Of a stretch of 64,000 bases of DNA, positions 28,814 to 37,385 are shown in pieces. Made by a program: the position numbers and the translations under genes. The notes below the pieces were generated by a model, which searched no databases, was not told the origin of the DNA, and worked only from the letters and a program-made list of their open reading frames with translations. The first letter of the stretch is position 1, and every line of letters starts with the position of its first letter. This DNA comes from Alphaproteobacteria bacterium PA4. GTDB taxonomy: Bacteria; Pseudomonadota; Alphaproteobacteria; Sphingomonadales; Sphingomonadaceae. The DNA lies in NCBI GenBank assembly GCA_002256005.1, contig NKIQ01000004.1, positions 40,451-104,450 of the forward strand, read 5' to 3'.

Positions 28814-30552
28814 TCGACGCCATCCTGGGGCCGGCGCCAGCGGTGGTGACCGCCAGCGACGACCCCTCCGCCGTGCGCTGGTCGCTGGCGTTGAAGGCCA
28901 TCGAGATTCTCGGCGAAGCGCCGGCGGGCCTTGGCGGCATCCTGCTGCGCGCCCGGCCCGGCCCGGTGCGCGATGCCTGGGCGGCGGCGCTGGCGATGGT
29001 GGCGCCGGTGCGGCGCCTGCCGGCCAGCGCCGATGCCGAAGCCCTGGACGGCGGTCTCGACCTGACCGCAACACTGGCCGCCGGGCGGCCGGTGGTGAAG
29101 CCCGGTCTGCTCGCCGAGATCGGCCAGGGGGTGCTGCTGGTGCCGATGGCGGAGCGGCTGTCGCAGGCGCTGGCCGCCCGGCTGGCGACGGCGCTGGACG
29201 AGGGCGGGCCGCTGCTGGTGTTGTTGGATGAAGCCGACCGCGGCGCCGAAGGCGAGGAGCGGGTGGCCGCAGCGCTCGCCGACCGGCTGGCGATTCATCT
29301 CGACCTGACCGAGGTGCGGCTGCCGATGGCGGCCCTGCTGGCGGGGGAGGAGGCGTTCCTGCCCGAGGTGGACGACATGCCGGCCGGCGCAGTCGTCGAT
29401 GACCCCGGCACGGCGCTCGCTTCGGCGGCGGTCATGCTCGGCATCGATTCGATCCGCGCGCCGATCCAGGCGCAGCGGCTGGCCCGCGCCCATGCGGCGC
29501 TCGCCGGGCGCATGGCGATTGCGGCCGCCGATATCGAGGCGGCGGCGGCGCTGGTGCTGGGACCGCGCGCCACCCGCCTGCCGCCCGGCGAGGCACCGCC
29601 GCCGCCGGAGGAAGCGCCCGACCAGCCGCCCGAGCCGCCGCCACCGTCCGACGACAGCAGCGACGACAGCCCGGACGATGCGCCCGACCAGACGCCGCCT
29701 GATGCCACCGATATCGTCCTCGACGCGGCACAGACGGCGCTGCCGCCGGGCCTGCTCGATGCGCTGGCGAACGGCGTGCAGATGAAGTCACCCGGCGGCG
29801 GCTCGTCGGGGGCAAAGCTGCGTTCACTGACCTCCGGTCGGCCTGCCGGGGTGCGCGCCGGGGCGCCGGGACGCGGCGCGCGGTTGGCGCTGATCGAAAC
29901 CATCAAGACGGCAGCGCCCTGGCAGAAGCTGCGGCCGCAACGCGCGGATGGCCGGCTGTCGATCCGTCACGACGATCTGCGCATCCGCCGCTTCGTGGCG
30001 CGCGCCGAATCGACCACGGTGTTCGCCGTCGATGCCTCCGGCTCGGCGGCGTTCGCCCGACTGTCGGAGGCAAAGGGCGCCATCGAACTGCTGCTCGCCG
30101 AAGCCTATGTGAAGCGCGCCGAAGTGGCGCTGGTCGCCTTTCGTGGTGACAGTGCGGCGATCAGCCTGCCGCCGACGCGGTCACTGGCACGCGCCAAGCG
30201 GGAGCTGGCAGCGCTGGCCGGGGGCGGTGGCACGCCGATGGCCGCCGGCATCGATCTGGCGAAGAAGGTCGCCGAGGCCGAGCGCGCGCGCGGGCGTACG
30301 CCGCTCATCGTCATTCTCACCGATGGCCGTGCCAATGTCGGCGGCGCGCCGGGCGTGTCGCCGCAGGAGGCGGCGCTGGCCAGCGCCCGCGCGCTCGGCG
30401 CCACCGGGCTGGCCTCCGTGTTCATCGATTGCAGCGCCCGGCCACGGCCCGAGGGCGCGGCGCTGGCCGCGGCGATGGGCGCGCGCTTCGTGGCACTGCC
30501 GCGGCTGGACGCAAAGGCAGTGGTGGCCGCCGTCAAGGCGGTGGCCGGATGA
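28810..30552 (+). CDS. bchD: Magnesium chelatase subunit D
   Basis: A 580-residue subunit D: an N-terminal AAA+-like domain with degenerate Walker motifs (about 1-250), a proline/acidic linker (about 255-310) and a C-terminal von Willebrand A domain with MIDAS residues in VDASGSAA, GGGTPMA and ILTDGRAN. It forms the two-ring motor with BchI and presents BchH for Mg insertion. GTG 28810 overlaps the bchI stop (GTGA); longer in-frame starts have no homology. Confidence 0.96.
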   Translation: MIDAILGPAPAVVTASDDPSAVRWSLALKAIEILGEAPAGLGGILLRARPGPVRDAWAAALAMVAPVRRLPASADAEALDGGLDLTATLAAGRPVVKPGLLAEIGQGVLLVPMAERLSQALAARLATALDEGGPLLVLLDEADRGAEGEERVAAALADRLAIHLDLTEVRLPMAALLAGEEAFLPEVDDMPAGAVVDDPGTALASAAVMLGIDSIRAPIQAQRLARAHAALAGRMAIAAADIEAAAALVLGPRATRLPPGEAPPPPEEAPDQPPEPPPPSDDSSDDSPDDAPDQTPPDATDIVLDAAQTALPPGLLDALANGVQMKSPGGGSSGAKLRSLTSGRPAGVRAGAPGRGARLALIETIKTAAPWQKLRPQRADGRLSIRHDDLRIRRFVARAESTTVFAVDASGSAAFARLSEAKGAIELLLAEAYVKRAEVALVAFRGDSAAISLPPTRSLARAKRELAALAGGGGTPMAAGIDLAKKVAEAERARGRTPLIVILTDGRANVGGAPGVSPQEAALASARALGATGLASVFIDCSARPRPEGAALAAAMGARFVALPRLDAKAVVAAVKAVAG

Positions 30553-31430
30553 GCGCGCCGCGCTGGACAGTCGAAGGCCAGGGCTGGCCGCACGCCGACC
30601 AGAGCCAATTCGTCAAGGCCGGCGGCATCGACTGGCATGTGCAGGTCATGGGCGCCGGGCCGGTGCTGCTGCTGGTGCACGGCACCGCCTCGGCGACGCA
30701 TAGCTGGCGCGATCTGATGCCGCTGCTCGCTGCGCATTTCACCGTCATCGCGCCCGATCTGCCCGGCCATGGCTTCACCAGCGCGCTGGCGCGGCCGACG
30801 CCGGCGGGTGTCGCCGGGGCGCTGGCGGCGCTGCTCGCCGCGCTGGACCTGCGCCCGGCGCTGACCGTCGGCCATTCGGCCGGCGCCGCCATCGCGCTGA
30901 CCATGGCCGACAGGCAATTGGCCCGGCCACAGGCCATCGTCAGCCTGGGCGGCGCGCTGCTGCCCTTTCCCGGCATGGCCGGCCGGCTGTTTCCGACCAT
31001 GGCGCGGATGCTGTTCGTCAATCCGCTGATGCCGGAGCTGTTCGCGATGCGGGCGCGCATGGCGGGGGAGGTGGCGGCGTTCATGTCTCGCTCGACCGGC
31101 TCGCGCCTCGATGCGCAGGGTGTGATGTTCTACGAACGACTGCTGCACTGCTCCGGCCATATCGGCGGCGCGCTGGCGCTGATGGCCAATTGGGATCTGG
31201 AGCCGCTGGAACGCGCGCTGCCCGGGCTCGACCTGCCCATCCTGCTGCTGCACGGCGCCGAGGACAAGACCATCCCGGCCAAGACCGCTGCCAAGGTCGC
31301 AGCGCGGCTGCCGCAAGGTCGGGCCCATATCCTCCCCGCCCTCGGCCATCTGGCGCATGAGGAAGCGCCAGCACTGCACGCCGAGCTGATTCTGGACTTT
31401 GCCCGCGAAACCGGCATCCTGCCGGTCTGA
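30549..31430 (+). CDS. bchO: Magnesium chelatase accessory alpha/beta hydrolase BchO
   Basis: A 293-residue alpha/beta hydrolase always linked to bchID. Seen: oxyanion LLVHGTASATHSW, nucleophile elbow GHSAGAAIAL, LLLHGAEDKTIP and the late His in LGHLAHEE. Its biochemical role is unknown, but it accompanies Mg chelatase in purple bacteria. ATG 30549 overlaps bchD (ATGA). A 43-codon gene follows after 12 bases. Confidence 0.92.
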   Translation: MSAPRWTVEGQGWPHADQSQFVKAGGIDWHVQVMGAGPVLLLVHGTASATHSWRDLMPLLAAHFTVIAPDLPGHGFTSALARPTPAGVAGALAALLAALDLRPALTVGHSAGAAIALTMADRQLARPQAIVSLGGALLPFPGMAGRLFPTMARMLFVNPLMPELFAMRARMAGEVAAFMSRSTGSRLDAQGVMFYERLLHCSGHIGGALALMANWDLEPLERALPGLDLPILLLHGAEDKTIPAKTAAKVAARLPQGRAHILPALGHLAHEEAPALHAELILDFARETGILPV

Positions 31431-31442
31431 GCGGAGGCGCGG

Positions 31443-31574
31443 ATGGACCCCAAATATTACGGCCTGATCGAAATGGCGCTCAGCTTCGGCGTCGTCGCCG
31501 TCTTCACCATCCACCAGCTGTGGACGCTGCGCGACAAGCCGCCGAAGGATGATGAGCCACGCGATCGCAAATAG
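31443..31574 (+). CDS. Small single-span membrane protein in the photosynthesis block
   Basis: A 43-residue frame with GGAGG at 31433-31437, 5 bases before its ATG, directly after bchO. It begins MDPKYYGLIEM, has one hydrophobic segment (about 11-25, ending in IHQLW) and a charged tail (RDKPPKDDEPRDRK), a typical one-helix inner-membrane protein with cytoplasmic C-terminus. I recall similar short hypothetical proteins from photosynthesis clusters but know no function. Too short for most gene finders. Confidence 0.65.
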   Translation: MDPKYYGLIEMALSFGVVAVFTIHQLWTLRDKPPKDDEPRDRK

Positions 31575-31702
31575 TTAATCAAAATTTACAAATTGACAAA
31601 GTTGACAGTTCAGACACTTGCGCAACTGCCGTGCAACTCCCGATTGTCGCGACTGAATCTCGTATAGCGGTTGCGGAGCCTGTAGGACAGCGCCGTGCCG
31701 CT
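31575..31702. other. AT-rich gap between convergent small gene and crtC
   Basis: 128 bases. The first 45 are unusually AT-rich and contain two direct TTGACA copies with a 9-base period (31593-31598 and 31602-31607). No matching -10 box at normal spacing and no strong terminator hairpin was found. No coding potential is evident. Confidence 0.5.
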
Positions 31703-32710
31703 TCACAGTTTGCGCGGCATCCGCCATGGCAGCATCCACTGCACGATCGGTGAGCGGAAGCGGTCGAGCGACAGCGACTCATGCACCGCCATCACATCCT
31801 CGCCATAGATGCGGCTGGCCAGTGCCGAGCGCGAATAGAAGGGCGTATCCTCCCAGGTGGCGCGCAGCCGGGCGGTGTGGCCGGCGTCGGCGCGGGTCAG
31901 GCGATCGACGCGCCAGCCGGTTGTCGGCAGCACCACGGGCGCCGGCATTTCCATCACCTCGGCATTGCCATCATTGCCGATGCGCAGCGCCATGCCGAAA
32001 TCATCGCCCGAGCGCAGTTTGCCCTCATACATCACGGCGGTGTCGCCGGTCTTCAGATGGGCGCGCGACCATTGCCAGTCGGCAAAGCCGTCCTCCAGCG
32101 GCTCGCTGCCATGGTTGGCATCGAGATAGCCCTGGCCCGACCAGTTGATGTCGGGATCGGAAAAGCTGACATCGACGCGCGACCGCGGCGCCAGCGGTTC
32201 CCAGACATGGCGGCCGCTGGGATCGAGGCGGAAGCGGCGCTGGCCAAGCACTTCCGGCGTCAACCGGATGCGGCCGCGCACCGGCTTGCGGAACACGGCG
32301 CTAACCTCCTGCACGTCGATGCTGAGCGCGTTGCCGTCCCAATGCACGGCGCTGGGGCCGATCTTCAGCGTCGTGCGGTCGCGCCACAGCGCCGCCTTGC
32401 CGCGCTCGGTCATCGCCCAGCGCCGGCCGCGCGGGCCATAGAGCGCGACGTTCAGCGAAATGTGATTCTCCGGCTGGGTGCGGCCGCTGGCCTTGTAATA
32501 GGGCGAGAACACCGAGCCGATGAAGGCGATGACGGTCAGGCCGAACTGGCCGTCGTCGCTTTCGGCATCGAGGTACCACCAGCGGTAGCCATTGACCGGA
32601 ACGTCCTGGTCGAAGCGCGGTCCGAAAGGATCGCAGCGCTCACCAAGCGGCCGGACAAGGCCGCCATCGGTACGCCCGCGCCCGGATGCGCCGAGCCCCC
32701 GGCCAACCAC
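31703..32710 (-). CDS. crtC: Hydroxyneurosporene synthase (carotenoid 1,2-hydratase)
   Basis: CrtC adds water across the 1,2 double bond of acyclic carotenes in spheroidene/spirilloxanthin synthesis. Typical sequence starts at PRFDQDVPVNGYRWWYLD and continues IAFIGSVFSPYY, LNVALYGPRGRRWAMTERG, GPSAVHWDG and WSGQGYLDANHGSEPLEDGF. The start is unclear: no ATG, GTG or TTG lies in frame just before the homology. The nearest is GTG 32710, used here (335 residues), which lies 175 bases inside crtD in another frame. An unusual start codon, translational coupling or an indel are alternatives. Confidence 0.85.
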   Translation of the reverse strand: MVGRGLGASGRGRTDGGLVRPLGERCDPFGPRFDQDVPVNGYRWWYLDAESDDGQFGLTVIAFIGSVFSPYYKASGRTQPENHISLNVALYGPRGRRWAMTERGKAALWRDRTTLKIGPSAVHWDGNALSIDVQEVSAVFRKPVRGRIRLTPEVLGQRRFRLDPSGRHVWEPLAPRSRVDVSFSDPDINWSGQGYLDANHGSEPLEDGFADWQWSRAHLKTGDTAVMYEGKLRSGDDFGMALRIGNDGNAEVMEMPAPVVLPTTGWRVDRLTRADAGHTARLRATWEDTPFYSRSALASRIYGEDVMAVHESLSLDRFRSPIVQWMLPWRMPRKL

Positions 32711-34173
32711 AGCCCCGGAAGGCCAGACCGGCTCCCCGGGCGGCGGAAGCTGGCCCGCCACCCGTGCGAGGCCCGACCATAAAGGGCCCCACCCGTCGAA
32801 GGGAAAAGACCCTCGAACATCGCCGGATCCACGATCACCTGCGCTGTCGGTGTCAGGCTGAGGCCGCAGCGTTCGAGGCTTTGGAAGGTCGCCGTCTGAC
32901 ATGCCTCAATCTCCCCTACGGTCGGTGCGCGCCCGTCTCCGCTGGCTGGCGCATTGACGATCAGCTGGAACCGCTCCACCCCCGGCGCCTGCATCCCGCC
33001 CCCCCGGTCCTGGGCGCAGACATAGACACTCGGCTGTTGCGGCAACCGCCCCTCGCGAAAGATATTCCGGAATTCCGCAGCATAGTCATCCGAAAAAAAG
33101 ACATTGTGGCGATCAAGGTCGAATCCCCGTGCTTCCGCCGTCATCATCGTCACCAGCGCCGACAGCGAACGGTCGCGCGGGGGCGTCGCCTTTGTGGCGC
33201 GCCGGGCGGCTGTGCCGAAGCGGCCCATGGCGATGGCGCTGGCATCGCAATTGGCGATGACGTCGCGCGCCGGCAGGAGTTCGCCGTCGCCGGTGACGAC
33301 GCCGGTGGCGCGGCCCTTGTCGACCCGAATTTCCCGAACATCGGTGCTGAAACGGAAGTTTGCGCCACGCGCGGCGGCCAGCGCGGCGATGGCGTCGGCC
33401 ACCTTGTGCATGCCGCCATCGACCAGCCAGACGCCGCGCGCCTCCAGATGCGCGATCAGCATCAGTGTCGCCGTCGCCTCATAGGGGGAAGCGCCGCAAT
33501 AAGTGGCATAGCGGCCGTAGAGCTGGTGCAGGCGCGGATCGCGGAAATGCTTGCCCAGCGCTGTCCACAGCGTCTGAAACGGGTTGATCGACAGCATTTC
33601 GCCCATGCCGCCCACACCGAAACGCAGGGCGAGGCCGACCGGCGTCGTCACCGGCGCCTCCATGTAGCGGTGTTCGAGGGCGTTCCAGATACGCGCCGCC
33701 TCGGCCCGGAACCTGTCCCAGCCCTCGGCCTCGCGCGGGCCGGCAAACCGGGCGATGGCGTCACGGCTGCGCGCCGGATCGGCCCAGAGATCGAGCCGCG
33801 AGCCGTCGCGCCAGGCGTGGCGCGCAAGGCAATCGGAGGGGATGAGCCGGACATGATCGTCGAGCCGTTCGCCGAGGCTGTCGAACAGCGCCTCGAAGAT
33901 CCAGCGCGCGGTGAACACGGTGGGGCCGGCATCGACAGCGACGCCGCCGCAGTCGACGGTGCGCAGCTTGCCGCCCGGCGTCGCCATGCGCTCGACGACC
34001 GTGACCGGCACGCCGGCGCCGGCCAGCGCCGCGGCGGCGCACAGGCCGCCGATGCCGGCACCGATGATGACAATGCCGTCGCTGTCGGGCAAAGGCGCAA
34101 ATCCCTTGATGTTGTGGCTTCCCACGCGGCCATGATTGACCGCGCCCGGCTGACTGTCCAGAAACGATGACAT
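32536..34173 (-). CDS. crtD: Hydroxyneurosporene/methoxyneurosporene desaturase
   Basis: A CrtI-family FAD desaturase introducing the 3,4 double bond in acyclic carotenoids. N-terminal FAD motif VIIGAGIGGLCAAAALAGAG; C-terminal LWLAGGSAHPGAGVPMA is the family's second FAD signature. Conserved sequence ends about 28 codons before the stop; the tail overlaps crtC out of frame. ATG 34173 gives 545 residues and leaves one base to the divergent crtF ATG. GTG 34125 would give a more usual N-terminus and 49 bases between them. A TGT-N12-ACA palindrome covers the ATG 34173 start. Confidence 0.9.
   Translation of the reverse strand: MSSFLDSQPGAVNHGRVGSHNIKGFAPLPDSDGIVIIGAGIGGLCAAAALAGAGVPVTVVERMATPGGKLRTVDCGGVAVDAGPTVFTARWIFEALFDSLGERLDDHVRLIPSDCLARHAWRDGSRLDLWADPARSRDAIARFAGPREAEGWDRFRAEAARIWNALEHRYMEAPVTTPVGLALRFGVGGMGEMLSINPFQTLWTALGKHFRDPRLHQLYGRYATYCGASPYEATATLMLIAHLEARGVWLVDGGMHKVADAIAALAAARGANFRFSTDVREIRVDKGRATGVVTGDGELLPARDVIANCDASAIAMGRFGTAARRATKATPPRDRSLSALVTMMTAEARGFDLDRHNVFFSDDYAAEFRNIFREGRLPQQPSVYVCAQDRGGGMQAPGVERFQLIVNAPASGDGRAPTVGEIEACQTATFQSLERCGLSLTPTAQVIVDPAMFEGLFPSTGGALYGRASHGWRASFRRPGSRSGLPGLWLAGGSAHPGAGVPMAALSGRLVSAAILSDRASTRTFRSMATAGGTSMPKATTASSA
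34155..34172. promoter_or_regulatory. TGT-N12-ACA palindrome, probable PpsR/CrtJ operator
   Basis: TGTCC (34155-34159) and TGACA (34168-34172) form TGT-N12-ACA exactly, the known site of PpsR/CrtJ, the redox/light repressor of photosynthesis genes. It lies at the crtD start and directly before crtF, the same place as documented sites between divergent crt operons in Rhodobacter. Binding itself is an inference; ppsR is not in this window. Confidence 0.6.
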
Positions 34174-34174
34174 A

Positions 34175-35308
34175 ATGAGCGCGGCAAATCCTGCAACACT
34201 TCGAGAGCGCTGGTTGCTGTGGCGCAATCGCTGGCTGATGAATCCCGGGTTCCAGCGCTGGTCGATGCGGCTGCCGCTGCTGCGCGGCACGGCGCGCCAT
34301 CATGCCAATGAGATGTTCCGGACCATTACCGGCTTTGTCTATACCAAGACGCTGACGGCGGCGGTCGATCTGGGTGTGATCGCGACGCTGGCCGAGGCGC
34401 CGGCCAGCACGGCGGACCTGGCGACGGCCGGCGACCTGTCGCTGCCCGCCATGCAGCGGCTGCTGGCGGCGGCGCAATCGATCGACCTTGTCGAACCGCT
34501 GCCCGGTGACCGCTGGACGCTGGGGCAGCGCGGCGCGGCGCTGGCGAAGAACCAGGGCGCGCTGGCGATGATCGAGCATCACAAGCTGTTCTATGACGAT
34601 CTGGCCGATCCGGTGGCGGCGCTGCGTCGCGGTCGTGGCGGCGGCAAGCTGGCGGCCTTCTGGACCTATGCCGAGGCGGCGGGACGCGGCGATCCGGCCG
34701 GCGCCGCCGATCCGGGCACCGAGGCCTATTCGCGGCTGATGGCGGCCTCGCAGCCGATGGTCGCCGAACAATTGCTCGATGCCTATGATTTCGGTCGCCA
34801 CCGCCGCCTGCTCGATGTTGGCGGCGGCCATGGCGCCTTTGTGGCGGAAGTGGCAGCGCGGCACCCGGACCTCGAGCTCGCCCTGTTCGACCTGCCACCG
34901 GTGGCGGCACAGGCGCGTCACGTGCTGGCGTCGCGCGGCCTGCCGCAGGTGGTGGCGCATGGCGGCAGCTTCCGCGACGATGACCTGCCGGCCGGCCATG
35001 ACCTGATCACCCTGGTGCGAATTCTACACGATCATGACGATGCCGTGGTGGCGGCGCTGCTGGCCCGGATTCACGCCGCCTTGCCGCCGGGTGGCACATT
35101 GCTGATCGGGGAACCGATGGCGGGCACGCCGGGCGCGCAGGCCATGGGTGATGCCTATTTCGGTCTGTATCTCTGGGCGATGGGGTCGGGCCGGCCGCGC
35201 ACCGCCCAGGCCTATCGGAAACTGTTGCAAGCCGCTGGATTCGCGCATATTCGCGAAATCGCAACGGGCGTGCCCATGGTCGCCCGTCTGCTGGTGGCGC
35301 GACGCTGA
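34175..35308 (+). CDS. crtF: Hydroxyneurosporene (demethylspheroidene) O-methyltransferase
   Basis: A 377-residue SAM-dependent methyltransferase of the plant O-methyltransferase type that methylates the C-1 hydroxyl made by CrtC. Seen: N-terminal ERWLLWRNRWLMNPGFQRW, typical of CrtF, SAM loop LLDVGGGHGAF, and LVRILHDHDD with the catalytic-base His region. With crtC and crtD it points to methoxylated acyclic carotenoids. It heads the crtF-bchCXYZ-puf direction. The start codon lies 1 base from that of the divergent crtD. Confidence 0.95.
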   Translation: MSAANPATLRERWLLWRNRWLMNPGFQRWSMRLPLLRGTARHHANEMFRTITGFVYTKTLTAAVDLGVIATLAEAPASTADLATAGDLSLPAMQRLLAAAQSIDLVEPLPGDRWTLGQRGAALAKNQGALAMIEHHKLFYDDLADPVAALRRGRGGGKLAAFWTYAEAAGRGDPAGAADPGTEAYSRLMAASQPMVAEQLLDAYDFGRHRRLLDVGGGHGAFVAEVAARHPDLELALFDLPPVAAQARHVLASRGLPQVVAHGGSFRDDDLPAGHDLITLVRILHDHDDAVVAALLARIHAALPPGGTLLIGEPMAGTPGAQAMGDAYFGLYLWAMGSGRPRTAQAYRKLLQAAGFAHIREIATGVPMVARLLVARR

Positions 35309-35380
35309 TTTTCGTGTCGCGTCAAGCCCTGTCGAAACGGTTCGGTAAAGATTTTTGCCGCTGAAAAGCGTCAAGTCTGC

Positions 35381-35408
35381 TTTACAACCGCGACCGACTG
35401 GATAGGAT
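35381..35408 (+). promoter_or_regulatory. Possible bchC promoter
   Basis: TTTACA (35381-35386) and TAGGAT (35403-35408) with a 16-base spacer resemble a sigma-70 promoter 53 bases before the bchC ATG. The 152-base gap after crtF also holds a direct repeat GCGTCAAG (35319-35326 and 35368-35375). No exact TGT-N12-ACA site was found in the gap. Confidence 0.4.
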
Positions 35409-35460
35409 GCAGGTTCGGGTAAAAGGCGGTCGCAAGCACCGCCGCGCGAGGGGAGCGGGA

Positions 35461-36393
35461 ATGGAGACGTTGGCAGTCGTCGTAGAGGAACCGGGGCGCG
35501 TTGCGCTCCGTCGCCTCGGCATGACGCCGCCCGACCCGACCGATCTGGTCGTGTCTGTCGATTACAGCGGTATTTCGATGGGCACCGAAAAGCTGATGTA
35601 CAACGGCTCGATGCCGATGTTTCCCGGTATGGGCTATCCGTTGGTTCCCGGATATGAGGCAGTTGGTCGCGTCGTCGACGCCGGCGCCGAAGGGCGCGCC
35701 CGTATCGGCGAAACGGTGTTCGTCCCCGGATCTTCCAAATTCATCGGCGCGCGCGGCCTGTTCGGCGGCTCGGCGCAGACGCTGGTCACCGGCTCGGCGC
35801 GTGTGCTGAGCATTCCGGACGGCATGGGCGAATCGGCGGTGCTGCTGTCGCTGGCGGCGACGGCGCAGCACGCGCTGGTCGGTGGCGCGCTGCCCGATCT
35901 GATCATCGGTCATGGCGTGCTCGGTCGCCTGCTGGCGCGCATGGCGGTGGCGGCGGGCCAGTCGCCGACCGTCTGGGAAATCAACGACGACCGCATGAGC
36001 GGTGCCGAAGGCTATCAGGTGCTGCGGCCCGAGGCCGACGAGCGCCGCGACTATCGCAGCGTCTATGACGCCAGCGGCGATTCCGACATCATCGATCCGG
36101 CCGTGATGCACATGGCGCATGGCGGGGAGATCGTGCTGGCCGGCTTTTACAGCGCGCCGCTGCACTTCAATTTTGCGCCAGCGTTCCGGCGCGAATCGCG
36201 TATCCGCATTGCAACCGAGTTCCAGCCTGACGACCTGGCGGCGGTGATCGCCATGGTGGGCAGCGGTAGGCTGTCACTTGAGGGCCTTGTGACCAATCGG
36301 GTTCCGGCAACGGATGCGCCGACGGCCTATGGCCAGGCCTTCACCGACCCGACCTGTCTCAAGATGGTCTTCGATTGGAGAAATATCGCATGA
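35461..36393 (+). CDS. bchC: Bacteriochlorophyllide a dehydrogenase
   Basis: A 310-residue medium-chain dehydrogenase-family enzyme oxidising the C-3 hydroxyethyl group of 3-hydroxyethyl bacteriochlorophyllide a to acetyl. Seen: SGISMGTEK-like substrate region (YSGISMGTEKLMYNG), GMGYPLVPGYEAVGRV and the cofactor region LIIGHGVLGRLLA. ATG 35461 follows GGGGAGCGGGA. The stop overlaps the bchX start (ATGA); the order crtF-bchC-X-Y-Z-puf is the classical superoperon. Confidence 0.97.
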   Translation: METLAVVVEEPGRVALRRLGMTPPDPTDLVVSVDYSGISMGTEKLMYNGSMPMFPGMGYPLVPGYEAVGRVVDAGAEGRARIGETVFVPGSSKFIGARGLFGGSAQTLVTGSARVLSIPDGMGESAVLLSLAATAQHALVGGALPDLIIGHGVLGRLLARMAVAAGQSPTVWEINDDRMSGAEGYQVLRPEADERRDYRSVYDASGDSDIIDPAVMHMAHGGEIVLAGFYSAPLHFNFAPAFRRESRIRIATEFQPDDLAAVIAMVGSGRLSLEGLVTNRVPATDAPTAYGQAFTDPTCLKMVFDWRNIA

Positions 36394-37385
36394 GCGTGAA
36401 TGCATTCCTTGACGAAGTGGCGGCGCTGCGCGCCGAAGCGGACATCGAGCCCGATCCCGTCCACACCGGTGAAGTGACCAAGGAAACCCAGATCATTGCC
36501 ATCTATGGCAAGGGCGGCTCCGGCAAGTCGTTCGCCCTGGCCAATCTGAGCTACATGATGGCCCAGCAGGGCAAGCGCGTGCTGCTGATCGGCTGCGATC
36601 CGAAGAGCGACACGACCAGCCTGTTGTTCGGCGGCAAGGCGACCCCGACGATTATCGAGACCAGCGCCAAGAAGAAGCTGGCCGGTGAAGAGATCAGCAT
36701 CGAGGATGTCTGCTTCCAGCGCGACGGCGTCTTCGCCATGGAGCTGGGCGGGCCGGAAGTTGGCCGCGGCTGCGGCGGTCGCGGCATCATCCATGGCTTC
36801 GAGACGCTGGAAAAATTGGGCTTCCATGACTGGGGCTTCGACTATGTTCTGCTCGATTTCCTGGGCGATGTGGTCTGCGGCGGCTTCGGCCTGCCGATCG
36901 CCCGCGACATGTGTCAGAAGGTCATCGTGGTCGGCTCCAACGATCTCCAGTCGCTCTATGTCGCCAACAATGTCTGCAAGGCTGTCGAATATTTCCGCAA
37001 GATGGGCGGCAATGTCGGCGTCGCCGGCATTCTGATCAACAAGGATGACGGCACCGGCGAAGCCCAGGCCTTTGCCGATGCGGTCGGCATTCCGGTGCTC
37101 GCGGCCATTCCGGCGCATGAGGATATTCGCCGCAAATCCGCCAATTACCAGATCATCGGCACCCCCGACAGCCAATGGGGCCCGCTGTTCGAAAAGCTGG
37201 CGGAAAATGTCGCGGCGGCACCGCCGGTGCGGCCGACCCCGCTCGACCAGGACGGTCTGCTCGGCCTGTTCAAGCCGGAAGACACCGGCGGCAATTTCCA
37301 GCTGAAGCCCGCCACCCAGGCCGACATGCGCGGCGGCGTGTTCGAAACCAAGCCGACGCTGGAAGTGGTATACGACAATGTCTGA
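36390..37385 (+). CDS. bchX: Chlorophyllide a reductase iron protein subunit X
   Basis: A 331-residue NifH-like ATPase giving electrons to BchYZ for reduction of ring B of chlorophyllide a. P-loop GKGGSGKS, DPKSDTTS switch, and the two Cys that hold the inter-subunit [4Fe-4S] cluster in GRGCGGRG and VVCGGF. ATG 36390 overlaps bchC. It ends 8 bases into bchY. Confidence 0.98.
   Translation: MSVNAFLDEVAALRAEADIEPDPVHTGEVTKETQIIAIYGKGGSGKSFALANLSYMMAQQGKRVLLIGCDPKSDTTSLLFGGKATPTIIETSAKKKLAGEEISIEDVCFQRDGVFAMELGGPEVGRGCGGRGIIHGFETLEKLGFHDWGFDYVLLDFLGDVVCGGFGLPIARDMCQKVIVVGSNDLQSLYVANNVCKAVEYFRKMGGNVGVAGILINKDDGTGEAQAFADAVGIPVLAAIPAHEDIRRKSANYQIIGTPDSQWGPLFEKLAENVAAAPPVRPTPLDQDGLLGLFKPEDTGGNFQLKPATQADMRGGVFETKPTLEVVYDNV

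Noticed and set aside
31593-31607. Two TTGACA copies as -35 boxes
   Set aside because: No acceptable -10 element follows at 16-18 bases in either direction, and a rightward promoter would only give antisense to crtC.
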